The position numbers and the translations under genes are program-made. Shown here piece after piece: positions 51,207 to 60,642 of a stretch of DNA of 64,000 nucleotides. The number at the start of each line of letters is the position of its first letter. The stretch's first letter is position 1. The notes beneath the pieces were generated by a model. It ran no database searches and was not told where the DNA came from. It was given only the letters and a program-made list of their open reading frames with translations. This DNA comes from Thermoplasmata archaeon. GTDB taxonomy: Archaea > Thermoplasmatota > Thermoplasmata > Lutacidiplasmatales > UBA184. The DNA is taken from contig DAHUZZ010000002.1 in NCBI GenBank assembly GCA_027314915.1, positions 84,606 through 148,605 of the forward strand, read 5' to 3'.

Positions 51207-51828
51207 GCGTGCGGGGACCCGGCGGGTAGGGCAGCGGCAGCTGCGCGTCGGCGAACCGGCGGATCACGCTCTCGAGCGCGGCGATCTCGTAGGGCCGGAG
51301 CCGCTCGCGGAGGGTCTCGGCCGTCTCGCCCGTCGGGATCGTGAAGCTCCGCTGCTCGAGGATCGGACCGCCGTCCACCTCGGCGGTGACCACGTGGACC
51401 GAGACGCCGGTCTCGGCATCCCCGCTCGCGAGGATCTCGTCGAGCACGCGCCGCCCGTAGTAGCCGCGTCCCCCGTACCGGGGGAGCAGCGAGGGATGGA
51501 CGTTGATGATCCGGCCCGTCCAACGGTCCAGGAACCGGACCGGAAGGATCGCGAGGAACCCGGCGAGCACGATGAGCTCGGCGCCCCGGTCCCGGAGCAG
51601 CTGGTCGAGCCGGTCGGACCAGAGCTCCTCCTCCATGCCCCGGAACGGCAGCACCTCGGTCGCGAGGCCCCGGTGGCGGGCGCGCTCGATGGCCGGGGAG
51701 TGGGGCCGGTCGGAGACGACGATGACGATGCGGGCGGGCAGGTGGCCGCCCTGGATCGTCTCGGCGAGCGCCTGGAGCGTGGTGCCCGGGCCCGAGACGA
51801 GGATGGCGAGCGGCAGCGGGCGGCTCAT
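51169..51828 (-). CDS. purN: Phosphoribosylglycinamide formyltransferase
   Basis: A 219-residue enzyme of purine synthesis, moving a formyl group from 10-formyl-tetrahydrofolate to GAR. LAILVSGPGTTLQAL is the GAR phosphate loop, INVHPSLLPRYGGRG holds the catalytic Asn and His, and VDGGPILEQ the catalytic Asp. The Gly/Ser-rich tail (about 208-219) overlaps the convergent ParB-like gene. It is the last gene of the gar1-tfb-tldD-pmbA-purN run, 22 nt after pmbA. Confidence 0.92.
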   Translation of the reverse strand: MSRPLPLAILVSGPGTTLQALAETIQGGHLPARIVIVVSDRPHSPAIERARHRGLATEVLPFRGMEEELWSDRLDQLLRDRGAELIVLAGFLAILPVRFLDRWTGRIINVHPSLLPRYGGRGYYGRRVLDEILASGDAETGVSVHVVTAEVDGGPILEQRSFTIPTGETAETLRERLRPYEIAALESVIRRFADAQLPLPYPPGPRTLTGAGSRSGGPS

Positions 51829-51850
51829 CGCGGGCCGTACGGCAGGTCGC

Positions 51851-53227
51851 TTAGAAGACGGTAGCGGAGGTGAACCGGAAGCTCGAGGTGAGCAGCGCCG
51901 GCGCGGTCACGGCGCTCAGCCCGCGCTCGTCGTCCCCGGCGAAGCACCGTCGCTCCCGGCCCCAGAGCTCGGCGGCGCGGAGCGCCGTGAGCACGCTCTC
52001 GGTGAACCGGAGGTTCCTCAGCGGGGCGACGATCTCGCCGCGCTCGATCCGGTAGGTCCCGTCCCGGGTCATCCCCGTGATGATCCCCTTGCCCGCGTGC
52101 ACCGTCCGTACGTAGTGGAGCCGCGTGACCAGGACCCCCCGCCCGGTCTCGCGGATGAGCTCCTCGAGCGAGCGGGCGGCCCCGGGCCGGACCTGGACCT
52201 GGAGGGGGAGCGCCCCGAGCCCGCCCAGCGGCGCCTCCGGGGGCAGCGCGTGCCCCGTCGGGCGCTTCCCCATCCGCGCCGCGGTGAGGAGGTCCAGCGC
52301 GGGTCCGCCCGAGATGCCCCGGTCGACGAGCCGGGTCCGCCGCTTCGGCGTCCCCTCCCAGTCGATCCCCACGGGCAACCCCTCCGGCGAGAGCCCGTCG
52401 TCGAGGATGGTGAGCCCGGGGGGAGCGATCCGCCGCCCCCACCGTCCGGCGAGGCAGCTCCACCCCTCCTCCGCCCCGCGGGCGGAGAACCCGAGGCTCA
52501 CGAACTCGTCGACCAGCTTCGCCGCCGCGCTCCCGTCGAGGAGCACGCGGTACTTCCCCGGCGGGAGCGAGACGGCGGGGGCGCGGGCGACGCGCGCGGA
52601 GGCCTCCCGGCCGAGCCGCACCCCGTCGAGGCGCCGGCCGTCCCAGTGGGCCGCCTCCGCCCAGCCCGACGCCGGAGGGTCCGGCGCCAGGTCCTCGACG
52701 AGCACGCGCATCGCGAGGACCGACTGCCGGGTCTGGGCGAGCCGGCCCCGGGTGTTCGCGACCGTCCTCAGGAGGTCCCCCTGGTGCACCACCCCCGAGA
52801 TGCGGCCCTCGGGGAGGTCCCGGCGCGCGCCGTCGAGGAGCCGCTGCGCGTGGGCCGCGACCGCCTCGGGGGTGAGCCGCGCGGTGGCCCGGGAGTACGG
52901 GGTCCTCGGCCGGACCGTCCCCCCGTCCGGGAAGCCCGGGAACTTCGGCTCTTCGGGCGCCGAGCGGGCGAGGGCGAGCCCTTCCGCCACCGCGCGGGAG
53001 AGCCCGTGCGGGGAGAGGTCCATGGTCGTGACCGTCCCCAGCCGCCGGGCGTCGGCGATGCGGAGCGAGAGCTCGGAGAGCTCCTCCCGGTGGGGCTGGT
53101 GGATCGCGCCGTTCGCGAAGCGCATCGTCGTGGAGGAGCCCTGTTCGAGCCGGGCGTCGGCGGCGATGCCCGTCGGAAGCCGTCCCAGGACCGACTCGAG
53201 CGTGCGCTCCGCCTCCTTCGGGTCCAT
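51851..53227 (-). CDS. pmbA: TldE/PmbA-type metalloprotease subunit
   Basis: A 458-residue member of the TldD/PmbA family. It lacks the HExxxH motif, as the PmbA (TldE) subunit does, and keeps VLLDGSAAAKLVDEFVSL and TRDGTYRIERGEI, the family core and C-terminal blocks. TldD and PmbA form a heterodimeric zinc protease that degrades unfolded peptides. It starts 2 nt after the TldD stop, consistent with 1:1 synthesis. Confidence 0.9.
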   Translation of the reverse strand: MDPKEAERTLESVLGRLPTGIAADARLEQGSSTTMRFANGAIHQPHREELSELSLRIADARRLGTVTTMDLSPHGLSRAVAEGLALARSAPEEPKFPGFPDGGTVRPRTPYSRATARLTPEAVAAHAQRLLDGARRDLPEGRISGVVHQGDLLRTVANTRGRLAQTRQSVLAMRVLVEDLAPDPPASGWAEAAHWDGRRLDGVRLGREASARVARAPAVSLPPGKYRVLLDGSAAAKLVDEFVSLGFSARGAEEGWSCLAGRWGRRIAPPGLTILDDGLSPEGLPVGIDWEGTPKRRTRLVDRGISGGPALDLLTAARMGKRPTGHALPPEAPLGGLGALPLQVQVRPGAARSLEELIRETGRGVLVTRLHYVRTVHAGKGIITGMTRDGTYRIERGEIVAPLRNLRFTESVLTALRAAELWGRERRCFAGDDERGLSAVTAPALLTSSFRFTSATVF

Positions 53228-53229
53228 CG

Positions 53230-54678
53230 CTAGCCTCCCCGGACCGCCACGTTCCGGAACCGCGCGGCCGGCGACCCGTGGCTCACGTGCGCCACCTGGC
53301 CGGGCTGCCCCTTGCCGCAGTTGGGCACGCCCCAGAGGTGCCAGGTCGAGCGGTCCCCGACGGCGTCCATCGACGCCCAGAACTCCGGGGTCATCCCCGC
53401 GTAGAGGGGGTTCCGCACGAGCGGACCGAGCTCCCCGTCGACGATCCGCCGTCCCACCTCGGTGCCGAACTGGAAGTTGAGCCGCTTGTCGTCGATCGAC
53501 CACGAACGGTTCGTCTCCAGGTAGATCCCGTCGTGCACGCCGTCGAGCAGCTCGGGGAAGCTCAAGTCGCCCGGGCTCAGGTCGACGTTCGTCATCCGGA
53601 TGAGCGGCATCCGGTAGAATCCCTCGGCGCGGCAGGTGGCGCCCGATCGGTCGAGCCCGAGTCGGGCCGCGGTCTCCCGGGAGGAGAGGGTCCCCACGAG
53701 GCGGCCCGCGGTCACGATCGGGACGCGCCGCGCCCGGAGCCCCTCGTCGTCGAATCCGAAGGTGCCGAGCCCGCCCGGCTCGGTCGCGTCGGCGACGATC
53801 TCCATGAGCGGGCTGCCGTAGGTGAGCGCCCCGACCTGCTCCGGGGCGACCCAGCTGGTGCCCGCATACCCCGCCTCCATCGCGAAGATGCGGTCGAGCT
53901 CGGTCGCATGCCCGACGGATTCGTGGACCTGGAGCCCGAGCTGGTCGGAGCCGAGCACCACCGTCGTGGGGCCCGAATCCGGCGTGGGCGCGGTGAGCAG
54001 GGCGATCGCCTCCCGGCCGACCGACGGGGCGCGGCCGACGAGGTCCAGCTCCCGGATGAACTCGAAGCCGGCCTGGCGGAAGTCCCCGCCGAACGAGGTG
54101 GGCGCGCTCCGCCGCTGCACCTCGCCGCCGGCGATCGCCGTCGCCTGGATGCCCGCGCCCACGTGGACGATCGTGCTCGTGTAGGAGCGCCCCTCGGAGG
54201 AGGCGAAGTGCTTCACCTCGCGCCACGCGTGGTAGGAGGCCTCGCCGGCCTTGATCTCGGCCCCGACGTGGAGCGCGGACTCGGCCTCGCGGAGCATCCG
54301 GAGCTTCTCCTCGCGGGGAACGGAGAACGGGTCGACCCGCGTCGCCGTCCGGTACCGGCCGTTCGAAACGGCCCGCTCCTCGGTCACCGTCAGCGGACGC
54401 CGCGCGCGCGAGCGCGCCGCCCGGGCCGCTCTCGCCGCGGCTCCCGCGGTCGCCCGGACGGTCGCCCGGTCGAGCGAGGAGGCCGTCGCGAACCCCCAGC
54501 TCCGGTCGGTGCGGACCCGGACGCCGAGTCCGGCGGCCTCGCGGTAGGTGAGCGAGCTCGCGCGCCCGTTCCGCACCGCCAGGCTCTCGCTCACCGACGA
54601 GGGCACGATCCGGACCTCGACGGCCAGCACGTGGTCCCTCTGGCCGGCCCGGAGGGCGAGCTCGAGGAGGTCCTCCAC
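53230..54678 (-). CDS. tldD: TldD-type zinc metalloprotease subunit
   Basis: A 482-residue catalytic subunit. QVHESVGHATELD carries the zinc site H252-E253-H257 in HExxxH form, with a later Cys in VPNCGKGQPGQ as the third ligand region. LTYGSPLMEIVAD and GFDDEGLRAR are family blocks. Partner of the PmbA-type subunit encoded 2 nt downstream; it follows tfb by 9 nt. Confidence 0.92.
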   Translation of the reverse strand: MEDLLELALRAGQRDHVLAVEVRIVPSSVSESLAVRNGRASSLTYREAAGLGVRVRTDRSWGFATASSLDRATVRATAGAAARAARAARSRARRPLTVTEERAVSNGRYRTATRVDPFSVPREEKLRMLREAESALHVGAEIKAGEASYHAWREVKHFASSEGRSYTSTIVHVGAGIQATAIAGGEVQRRSAPTSFGGDFRQAGFEFIRELDLVGRAPSVGREAIALLTAPTPDSGPTTVVLGSDQLGLQVHESVGHATELDRIFAMEAGYAGTSWVAPEQVGALTYGSPLMEIVADATEPGGLGTFGFDDEGLRARRVPIVTAGRLVGTLSSRETAARLGLDRSGATCRAEGFYRMPLIRMTNVDLSPGDLSFPELLDGVHDGIYLETNRSWSIDDKRLNFQFGTEVGRRIVDGELGPLVRNPLYAGMTPEFWASMDAVGDRSTWHLWGVPNCGKGQPGQVAHVSHGSPAARFRNVAVRGG

Positions 54679-54687
54679 GGCCCTCCC

Positions 54688-55662
54688 CTACAGGACGACG
54701 CGAAGGTTGAGCTTCTCCGTGAGCTCCTTGTACCGGTTCCGGATGGTGACCTCGGTGACGCCCGCCACCTCGGCCACCTCGCGCTGGGTGCGGCGCTCCC
54801 CGCACTGCACCGAGGAGATGTAGATCGCGGCGGCCGCGACCCCGGTGGGCCCCCGACCGCTCGTGAGCTCCCGCTCGGTCGCCTCCTTCAGGATCTCGTT
54901 GGCGCGGGTCTGGACCTCGCCCTTGAGCTTGAGCTCCGAGCAGAACCGCTGGATGTAGTCCTGCGGGCGCGTGGGCATCAGCTTGAGCTTGAGCTCGCGG
55001 GTCATGAAGCGGTAGGTCCGTCCGATCTCCTTCCGTCCGATCCGGGACTTGCTCGCGATCTCGTCGAGCGTGCGGGGCACGTTGCACTGCCGGCAGCTGC
55101 CGTAGAGGGACGCGGCGACCACCCCCTCGATCGAACGGCCCCGGATCAGGTTCCTCGAGACCGCCTTCCGGTAGATCATCGCGGCCGTCTCGCGGACGTT
55201 CCGGGGGAGCGCCATCGAGCTCGCGATCCGGTCGAGCTCCGCGAGCGCGAAGGCGAGATTGCGCTCGGTCGCGTTGGAGACCCGGATCCGGCGCTGCCAC
55301 TTCCTCAGCCGGTAGAGCTGGGCCCGGTTCCGCGTCGGGATCGACTTCCCGTACGGATCGCGGTTCTTCCAGCCGATCTCGGTGGAGAGCCCCTTGTCAT
55401 GGATCGTGAGGGTCGTGGGGGCGCCGGTCCGGGTGCGCTTCTCGCCCTGCTCGGCGTCGAAGGCGCGCCAATCCGGTCCCTGGTCGATCATCGCCTCCTC
55501 GAGCACGAGACCGCACTCGTCGCAGACGAGCTCCCCCCGCTCGTAGTCGCGCGTCAGATGGGTCGACCCGCAGTTCGAGCACCGTGTCGGTACGGCGGCT
55601 TCGGCCGCACGCTCGGTCGGTTTCGCCTCGTTGCCCGCCCCCTCCCCGTTCTGCATGGTCAC
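54688..55662 (-). CDS. tfb: Transcription initiation factor TFB
   Basis: A 324-residue general transcription factor that joins TBP and RNA polymerase at the promoter. The N-terminal zinc ribbon is CSNCGS...CDECG (near 28-50), followed by the B-reader/linker region and two cyclin folds (about 125-215 and 225-320), the second with the [23 protein letters not shown]-recognition helix for the BRE. The GTG at 55662 overlaps the gar1 stop (GTGA); an ATG two codons later is the alternative. gar1-tfb is a conserved archaeal pair. Confidence 0.95.
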   Translation of the reverse strand: MTMQNGEGAGNEAKPTERAAEAAVPTRCSNCGSTHLTRDYERGELVCDECGLVLEEAMIDQGPDWRAFDAEQGEKRTRTGAPTTLTIHDKGLSTEIGWKNRDPYGKSIPTRNRAQLYRLRKWQRRIRVSNATERNLAFALAELDRIASSMALPRNVRETAAMIYRKAVSRNLIRGRSIEGVVAASLYGSCRQCNVPRTLDEIASKSRIGRKEIGRTYRFMTRELKLKLMPTRPQDYIQRFCSELKLKGEVQTRANEILKEATERELTSGRGPTGVAAAAIYISSVQCGERRTQREVAEVAGVTEVTIRNRYKELTEKLNLRVVL

Positions 55663-55931
55663 CTGCTGCTCAACGTCGTCCCGATCAGCGCGGTCGCCTC
55701 GCGGGCGCCGAGCGGGCGCCGCGGTCGGACGGAGAGATAGGGTCGGCCGACCGGTCCGAAGACCCGCAGCACCGTCCCGGAGAACTCTCCACGCCCCGAG
55801 GTGAGCTCGGCCCCCTCCGACGGGAACCGCTCGCCCAGAGCTCGGGCACTGATCGTGCCGCTCGGCGTCACCGCCAGCACGACCGCCACCTCCGGACCCC
55901 GGGTACCGGTCGGCGAGCGGGTGCGCGACAA
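55659..55931 (-). CDS. gar1: H/ACA RNP protein Gar1
   Basis: A 90-residue small beta-barrel protein. [20 protein letters not shown] and [19 protein letters not shown] are Gar1 core strands. It joins Cbf5, Nop10 and L7Ae in guide-RNA pseudouridylation complexes. The start is the TTG at 55931, about 29 nt from a cttaaata box; a second box nearer the gene (55936-55943) could serve a shorter form from a GTG at 55889. Confidence 0.85.
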   Translation of the reverse strand: MSRTRSPTGTRGPEVAVVLAVTPSGTISARALGERFPSEGAELTSGRGEFSGTVLRVFGPVGRPYLSVRPRRPLGAREATALIGTTLSSR

Positions 55932-56052
55932 GTGGTATAAACCACTTGCGGTATGTATTTAAGATTTTCGACCACGCGCCCCGGCGTGGTCCTCGGCGAG
56001 CGTCGACGGAAAGCCACGAATACGGCCTCCGGGTGGCTCGTGCTCAGAATCC
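55932..56052. promoter_or_regulatory. Divergent promoter region of gar1-tfb operon and hemerythrin-like gene
   Basis: It contains two AT-rich boxes, tataaacc (55936-55943) and tatttaag (55956-55963). The second read on the minus strand is at leaderless distance from the gar1 TTG. The perfect inverted repeat AAGTGGTATAAACCACTT (55930-55947) surrounds the first box and looks like an operator site. Confidence 0.55.
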
Positions 56053-56754
56053 ATGACCGGGGCCACCGAGGACCTGTTCACGCCGATCCACAAAGGGCTG
56101 CGCGCCATGATGTACGACCTGTCGGAGCGACTCCAGTCGAACGACTTCGAGGACCTCGAGGCGACCCGGCGCGTGGTGACCGACCTCGAGCACGACTTCG
56201 AGATCGCCCGTACCGCGGGGTGCATGATCTGCATCTTCCACCGCCACGCGGACGACGAGGAGTCCCAGATCTTCCCGGCGGTCCGGGGCTCGGACGCCGG
56301 TCTCGTCGAGACGCTGATCCAGGAGCACCATGGCCTGACGCGGCAGGAGCTCGCGATCACCGCCTCGGGCCACGAGCTCCTCGGCATGCCCGACGCCGCC
56401 CAGAGGATGTCGGCGGGGATCCGGCTCAACCAGGCGATGAACGCGCTCCTCGCCGACTACGTCCTGCACATGAACCGCGAGGAGCGCGAGCTCGTCCCCC
56501 ACATGAGCAAGCACTTCACGAACGAGCAGCTCGCGGCGATGCGCGGGAGGATCATCGGTGGCACGCCGCCGGACCGGGTGGCCGCGATCCTCACCTGGAT
56601 GCTGCCCGCGTTGAACGTCACGGAACTCACCGACTTCTTCGGGTCCCTTCGGGCGAGCGCTCCTCCCCCGGTGTTCCAGGCGCTCGCGAAGTTGGGCGAG
56701 GCGCGGGTCGACGCGAACCGATGGCGGATCGTGAAGGCCCGCCTCGCGAGGTGA
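56053..56754 (+). CDS. Hemerythrin-like HHE domain protein
   Basis: A 233-residue helical protein. Iron-ligand candidates are H13 in FTPIHKGLRAMMYDL, the FHRHADDEESQIFPAV block (H and E), EHHGLTRQEL, and a late HMNREERELV. This is the HHE four-helix bundle, which binds a di-iron centre for O2 or NO sensing or storage, in longer form (the last 60 residues are an extra helical part). It is transcribed away from the gar1-tfb operon and may be controlled by the palindrome between them. Confidence 0.82.
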   Translation: MTGATEDLFTPIHKGLRAMMYDLSERLQSNDFEDLEATRRVVTDLEHDFEIARTAGCMICIFHRHADDEESQIFPAVRGSDAGLVETLIQEHHGLTRQELAITASGHELLGMPDAAQRMSAGIRLNQAMNALLADYVLHMNREERELVPHMSKHFTNEQLAAMRGRIIGGTPPDRVAAILTWMLPALNVTELTDFFGSLRASAPPPVFQALAKLGEARVDANRWRIVKARLAR

Positions 56755-56897
56755 GCCGGTGGGCGGGAGCGCGCCCCCCGGGAGGATCCGCTCCTCCTCG
56801 TGGAGGGGAACGACGGGCGCGGCGGGGACCCCCGCGTGCCTCCGGAGGGGGTCGCACGGGGCCGGCGCGGACCCCCGGAGCTCCCCGCGCGATCGGG

Positions 56898-58574
56898 TCA
56901 GCCCGCGACGGGGGAGCCGGGAGCTGGGGATCGCCGCCGTCCCCCGTCCGAGAGGGTCGCACGAACGTAGGTCGGTTCCATCCGATGCGCGGAGGGTTCC
57001 CCCCAGCCCTCGGTCAGAGGGGGATCCCGTATCGGTTCGACCGGCCCTCCGAACCTCCACACCACGAGGGGAGCGAGCAGCATCGGCACGAGCCAGGTCG
57101 CGTTGAAGAGCCCGGCGAGCGGGTTGAACAGGACGATGCCCGCCATCAGGATCCCGGCGAGGGCGAGGGAATACCGGGAGAGGTAGAGCACCTCCCCCAG
57201 CCGGAGCGGGCGCTCGCTCTTGGGCGTGACGGGGATGCTCCGCAGCCGGGTCGCGACGTAGGCGATCATGCTCCGGAACTCGTACGGGAGCGCGATCATG
57301 CTCACGGCCGCGCTCAGCCATCGGTGATCCCAGTAGGTCCCCCACGAGATCCGGCAGTGCCTCAGCACGAGGACCGAGGGGATGGCCGACACCGCGCCCA
57401 CGACGAGCAGGTACCGCAGGATCGGGACCGACCAGAAGGTCCCCCAGGGATTGCCCAGGAAGGCGGTGAGGAACGCGGAGGCGCCGCCCGGCGTCGAGGC
57501 GTAGCCGTAGACCGTGAGGAACATCCCGAGCGGCAGAAGGAGGCTCATGATGTGCCCCAGCGGGGTCTGGAGCAGGTCGAACGTTCGCGCCGTGCCCAAC
57601 CGGTATCGGCGGGCAAAGCCGAAGAACTCCATGGCGCCCCGCGTCCACTTGTTCTGCCGCTTGATGAAGCCGCGGACGTTCTCCGGGGTCGCCTCGTAGG
57701 TGTGGAGCGGGACGAACCGGCAGTGCCAGTCCCGCTCCGCCAGCGCGGCCGCCGTGGCGAAGTCCTCCGAGACGTACCCCTCCACGAAACCGCCGATCTC
57801 GGCCACGGCGGAGACGCGGATCAGGACGTTGTGGCCGTAGCAGAAGACGGCGTCGAGGGCGTTCGCGAGCTGCTCCTCCCAGAGGAACTGTCCGACCCGC
57901 GACATGGGGGCGAGGGTCCGGACGAACCGCGTGTCCTGGTTCCAGATGTTGATGAGGCCCTGGAAGACGGCGACCCGCTGGTTGGAGGGCGCTTCGGCAT
58001 ACCGCAGCGCCTCGCCGACCCAATCGGGGGGGAGGTACGAATCCGAGTCCAGCAGCGCGAAGTAGTCGTACTTCGACCCCCAGCGTCGGAACCACGCGTT
58101 GATCGCTCCGGCCTTGAATCCGGTCCGTTCGCTCCGGCGGACCACGACGAACGAGTGCTCCCGGGCGATCGAGTCGACCACCGCCCGGGCGTTCGGATCG
58201 CTGGAGTCGTCGAGCACGTAGACGTCGACGGGGTAGTGCTGTTGGATCGCTCCGAGACACTCCGGCACGACATCGTTCATGGTCGCGTACAGGATCGCCA
58301 CCCGGGGTCGAGCGACGCACGTGGCGAGGCGGGGGAGGGGCGGACGGTTCCGCAGCGCGAAGGCGACCACCTGTCGGGCCAGGCCGTAGGCGGTGCCCAG
58401 GAAGATCACGCTCAGCACGCCGAAGAGCGCCACCGAGGCGGGGCTGTTCCAGCGGGTCACGAAGACCGCGAGACCGAGGTCCAGCGCGGCAAAGATCCCC
58501 GCGACCAACGCGTAGAAGGCGGCCCGGACCCCCGGAAGATCCGGCGGGGGACGAGCCTCCGGGGGGACCGTCAC
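56898..58574 (-). CDS. Membrane GT2 glycosyltransferase, cellulose-synthase-like
   Basis: A 558-residue membrane enzyme. Two N-terminal helices (about 15-65), a cytoplasmic GT-A domain with YVLDDSSDPNARAVV, LLDSDSYLPPDW (DxD) and SEDFATAA, the product-site FIKRQNKWTRG (QxxRW-like, with Lys-Trp), then about five helices (about 320-510). This is the layout of processive polysaccharide synthases. The GTG at 58574 overlaps the upstream stop (GTGA). It is paired with an exported single-pass protein, so the two may make and shape a surface polymer. Sugar unknown. Confidence 0.88.
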   Translation of the reverse strand: MTVPPEARPPPDLPGVRAAFYALVAGIFAALDLGLAVFVTRWNSPASVALFGVLSVIFLGTAYGLARQVVAFALRNRPPLPRLATCVARPRVAILYATMNDVVPECLGAIQQHYPVDVYVLDDSSDPNARAVVDSIAREHSFVVVRRSERTGFKAGAINAWFRRWGSKYDYFALLDSDSYLPPDWVGEALRYAEAPSNQRVAVFQGLINIWNQDTRFVRTLAPMSRVGQFLWEEQLANALDAVFCYGHNVLIRVSAVAEIGGFVEGYVSEDFATAAALAERDWHCRFVPLHTYEATPENVRGFIKRQNKWTRGAMEFFGFARRYRLGTARTFDLLQTPLGHIMSLLLPLGMFLTVYGYASTPGGASAFLTAFLGNPWGTFWSVPILRYLLVVGAVSAIPSVLVLRHCRISWGTYWDHRWLSAAVSMIALPYEFRSMIAYVATRLRSIPVTPKSERPLRLGEVLYLSRYSLALAGILMAGIVLFNPLAGLFNATWLVPMLLAPLVVWRFGGPVEPIRDPPLTEGWGEPSAHRMEPTYVRATLSDGGRRRSPAPGSPVAG

Positions 58575-59713
58575 GGCGCCCCGTCCGCCCCACGCCCTGC
58601 GTCGAACTCGACGTGCCGTGAGGTCGCGGCCCGGACCTGGTCCGCCAGGCCCCGGAGCCGGTCCCGGGGGTTGGCGGAGCCCCGGCGGAAGGCGACCCAT
58701 CCGAGGACGCCGACCACCGCGATCCCGGCCCCGACGCCCACCAGCCCGCCGGCGGTCCCGGAAAGTCCCAGGAACCCCGTGCCCGGAGGAGCGCCGCCCC
58801 CCACCGTGGCGGCGGGGTTCAAGGTCACGCTCGGGTCGTAGAAGAGCGACGGGTACCCTCCGGCGACGCCCTCGAAGAGCAAGCGGACGTGGGTCTCCTG
58901 GTCCTCGGAGGACACGGAGAGGCCGCTTGAGACGTGGGCGGTGGCGTTCGTGCCGTTGGCATAGGTCACCGAGGCGCTCGGTCCCCAGCTCAGCGTGGCG
59001 ATCAGGGACCCGGTGGCGTTCGCGTGCTCCTCGACGTCGTCCGAGCCCGACTGGAGGGAACTGGACCCGATCGAGTGGAGGCTGAGAACGACCCCCAGGC
59101 GATCGGAAGCGGCGACCCAGGGCCACCCCACCGCGCCGACGTCGAACGTGACCGTCCAGGGGGAGAGGGTCGCATTGCCCCTCGTGAGATGGAAGACCAG
59201 ACGCACGGCGACGGAGCCGGCCCCTCCCCCATCCTGCTCGGGAAGCTCGGAGGCGTTCCACGGGCCGTTCGCGCTCCCCACCGGAGCCGTCCCGGTGAGA
59301 TTCACCTGGAGAGTTCCCCCGCTCCCGTTGACCCAGCTGGCCTTCCAGCCGATCTGCTCGTTCGACAGGCTGGCCACCGCGACCACCGTCCCGTGGGGGG
59401 TCACTTCGGCGATCCCGAGGACGGAGACCGACACGTTGGTGGAATTCTTCTCCAGGGAGGTCACGTAGAAGGTGGGACTTTCCCCCGCGAGGGTGAGGTC
59501 GATCTTCCCGTTCGTCCACGTGAACGGGGCGGGATGCGGGGAGGAGTTCGCGCTGTCGTTGCCTCCGTCCGACGGAGCGAGGCCGCCTACCGTCCCGAGC
59601 GGAGCCACGGCCGAGGAGCCGCTCGCAGCGGCCGCCGGTACGGTCAGGAGGACCACCACCAGGGTGAGCGCGCCCGAGACCGCGAGCGCCCGTCGGCTCC
59701 GGAGTGCCGCCAT
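58571..59713 (-). CDS. Exported single-pass membrane protein of the GT2 operon
   Basis: A 380-residue surface protein: signal peptide (about 8-30), an extracellular beta-rich region with many N-x-S/T sites (about 50-310), a transmembrane helix (about 325-345, LVGVGAGIAVVGVLGWVAF) and a basic cytoplasmic tail. It has no catalytic motif that I recognise. Coupled by GTGA to the membrane GT2 gene, it may help export or anchor the glycan made there. A gaatacc box about 29 nt before the ATG suggests its own promoter. Confidence 0.7.
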   Translation of the reverse strand: MAALRSRRALAVSGALTLVVVLLTVPAAAASGSSAVAPLGTVGGLAPSDGGNDSANSSPHPAPFTWTNGKIDLTLAGESPTFYVTSLEKNSTNVSVSVLGIAEVTPHGTVVAVASLSNEQIGWKASWVNGSGGTLQVNLTGTAPVGSANGPWNASELPEQDGGGAGSVAVRLVFHLTRGNATLSPWTVTFDVGAVGWPWVAASDRLGVVLSLHSIGSSSLQSGSDDVEEHANATGSLIATLSWGPSASVTYANGTNATAHVSSGLSVSSEDQETHVRLLFEGVAGGYPSLFYDPSVTLNPAATVGGGAPPGTGFLGLSGTAGGLVGVGAGIAVVGVLGWVAFRRGSANPRDRLRGLADQVRAATSRHVEFDAGRGADGAP

Positions 59714-59806
59714 GCTCGGTCCCAGCTCCGGGGGGGTATTCTCGGATTTTGGTGCGCGGCTCGGAACGTTTGGTGCGTGACTCGAACGCGGGGCCGTGCG
59801 GAACTC

Positions 59807-60346
59807 TCACTCGGGAAGCAGGGAGGCCCACGTCTCGATGAACCGGTCGATCAACCGGTCCTCGAACGACGTTCGGTGCTCGCGGACGAGCTGAGCGACC
59901 CGCTCCCGGTCCGGCACGCGATACGCTCGTCCCGAGTCGGCCCGGACCTCCTCCACGACCCCGGCCGCGATCAGACGGGTCAGATGGAACGAGAGCGTCG
60001 ACTTGCTGACGTCGAGGCGGCGTTGAAGGTCGGAGAAGGTGAGCGCGGCGGTCGAAGAGAGCTCGAGGAGCAGCTGGCGGGTGGCTCCCCCCCGGAGCAC
60101 GACCAGGAGGCGCCGGTCCGCCCACGGAACGGCCGGATCGAAGTAGGCGTCCCGGCGTCCGGTGCGCTCCCGACGGAGGGCGCTGGCCCGGACCAGCTGC
60201 TCGAGATGGTAGGCGGTCTCCCCCCACCCCAGATCCAGGGCGCGTTGCAGCTCCCGCGCGCTGAGGCCGGGATGCCCCGCGATGTGGTCCAGGATGCGGC
60301 GACGCGTCCGCTGGAGCAGTACGTCGTCGGAGGGAGTGGGGGTCAT
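59807..60346 (-). CDS. Transcriptional regulator with two winged-helix domains
   Basis: A 179-residue protein. RRRILDHIAGHPGLSARELQRAL is the first winged helix (about 13-75) and LTFSDLQRRLDVSKSTLSFHLTRL the second, ArsR/MarR-like (about 100-160). Tandem winged helices of this kind are typical euryarchaeal regulators. ATG at 60346 overlaps the stop of the small membrane protein gene (ATGA). It may control the downstream GT2 operon and, with its partner, respond to membrane state. Confidence 0.8.
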   Translation of the reverse strand: MTPTPSDDVLLQRTRRRILDHIAGHPGLSARELQRALDLGWGETAYHLEQLVRASALRRERTGRRDAYFDPAVPWADRRLLVVLRGGATRQLLLELSSTAALTFSDLQRRLDVSKSTLSFHLTRLIAAGVVEEVRADSGRAYRVPDRERVAQLVREHRTSFEDRLIDRFIETWASLLPE

Positions 60347-60642
60347 CCCCGCGGTTCTCGAACGTCCGTGGGCCGTCGGCGCATCAACGATGCGTTCAGC
60401 AGCACGGCCACCACGACCAGGATGGCCAGCGGGGTCACGCCCACGTCGAAGATGCTCCCCGAGGGCGGGTAGAAGACGGAGATCAGGGACAGGAGACCGA
60501 CCGCGCTCAGGCCGAGGAGCCCGGTGCCGACCAGCGCGAAACGTCGGTCCGGAAAGTGTCGGTGGGCCAGCAGGGCCACCGTGGCCAGCAACAAGGAAAG
60601 GCCGACGAGGATCACCGACAGGAAGGCCTCGATGAGCTCCAC
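60343..60642 (-). CDS. Small three-helix membrane protein coupled to the regulator
   Basis: A 99-residue protein with three hydrophobic helices (about 5-27, 37-58 and 68-88) and a basic C-terminal tail. GTG at 60642 is 28 nt after an aattatcc box, fixing the start; longer readings lack a start near a promoter. ATGA-coupled to the winged-helix regulator, a common archaeal pair in which the membrane protein may sense a signal. No family recognised. Confidence 0.65.
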   Translation of the reverse strand: MELIEAFLSVILVGLSLLLATVALLAHRHFPDRRFALVGTGLLGLSAVGLLSLISVFYPPSGSIFDVGVTPLAILVVVAVLLNASLMRRRPTDVREPRG

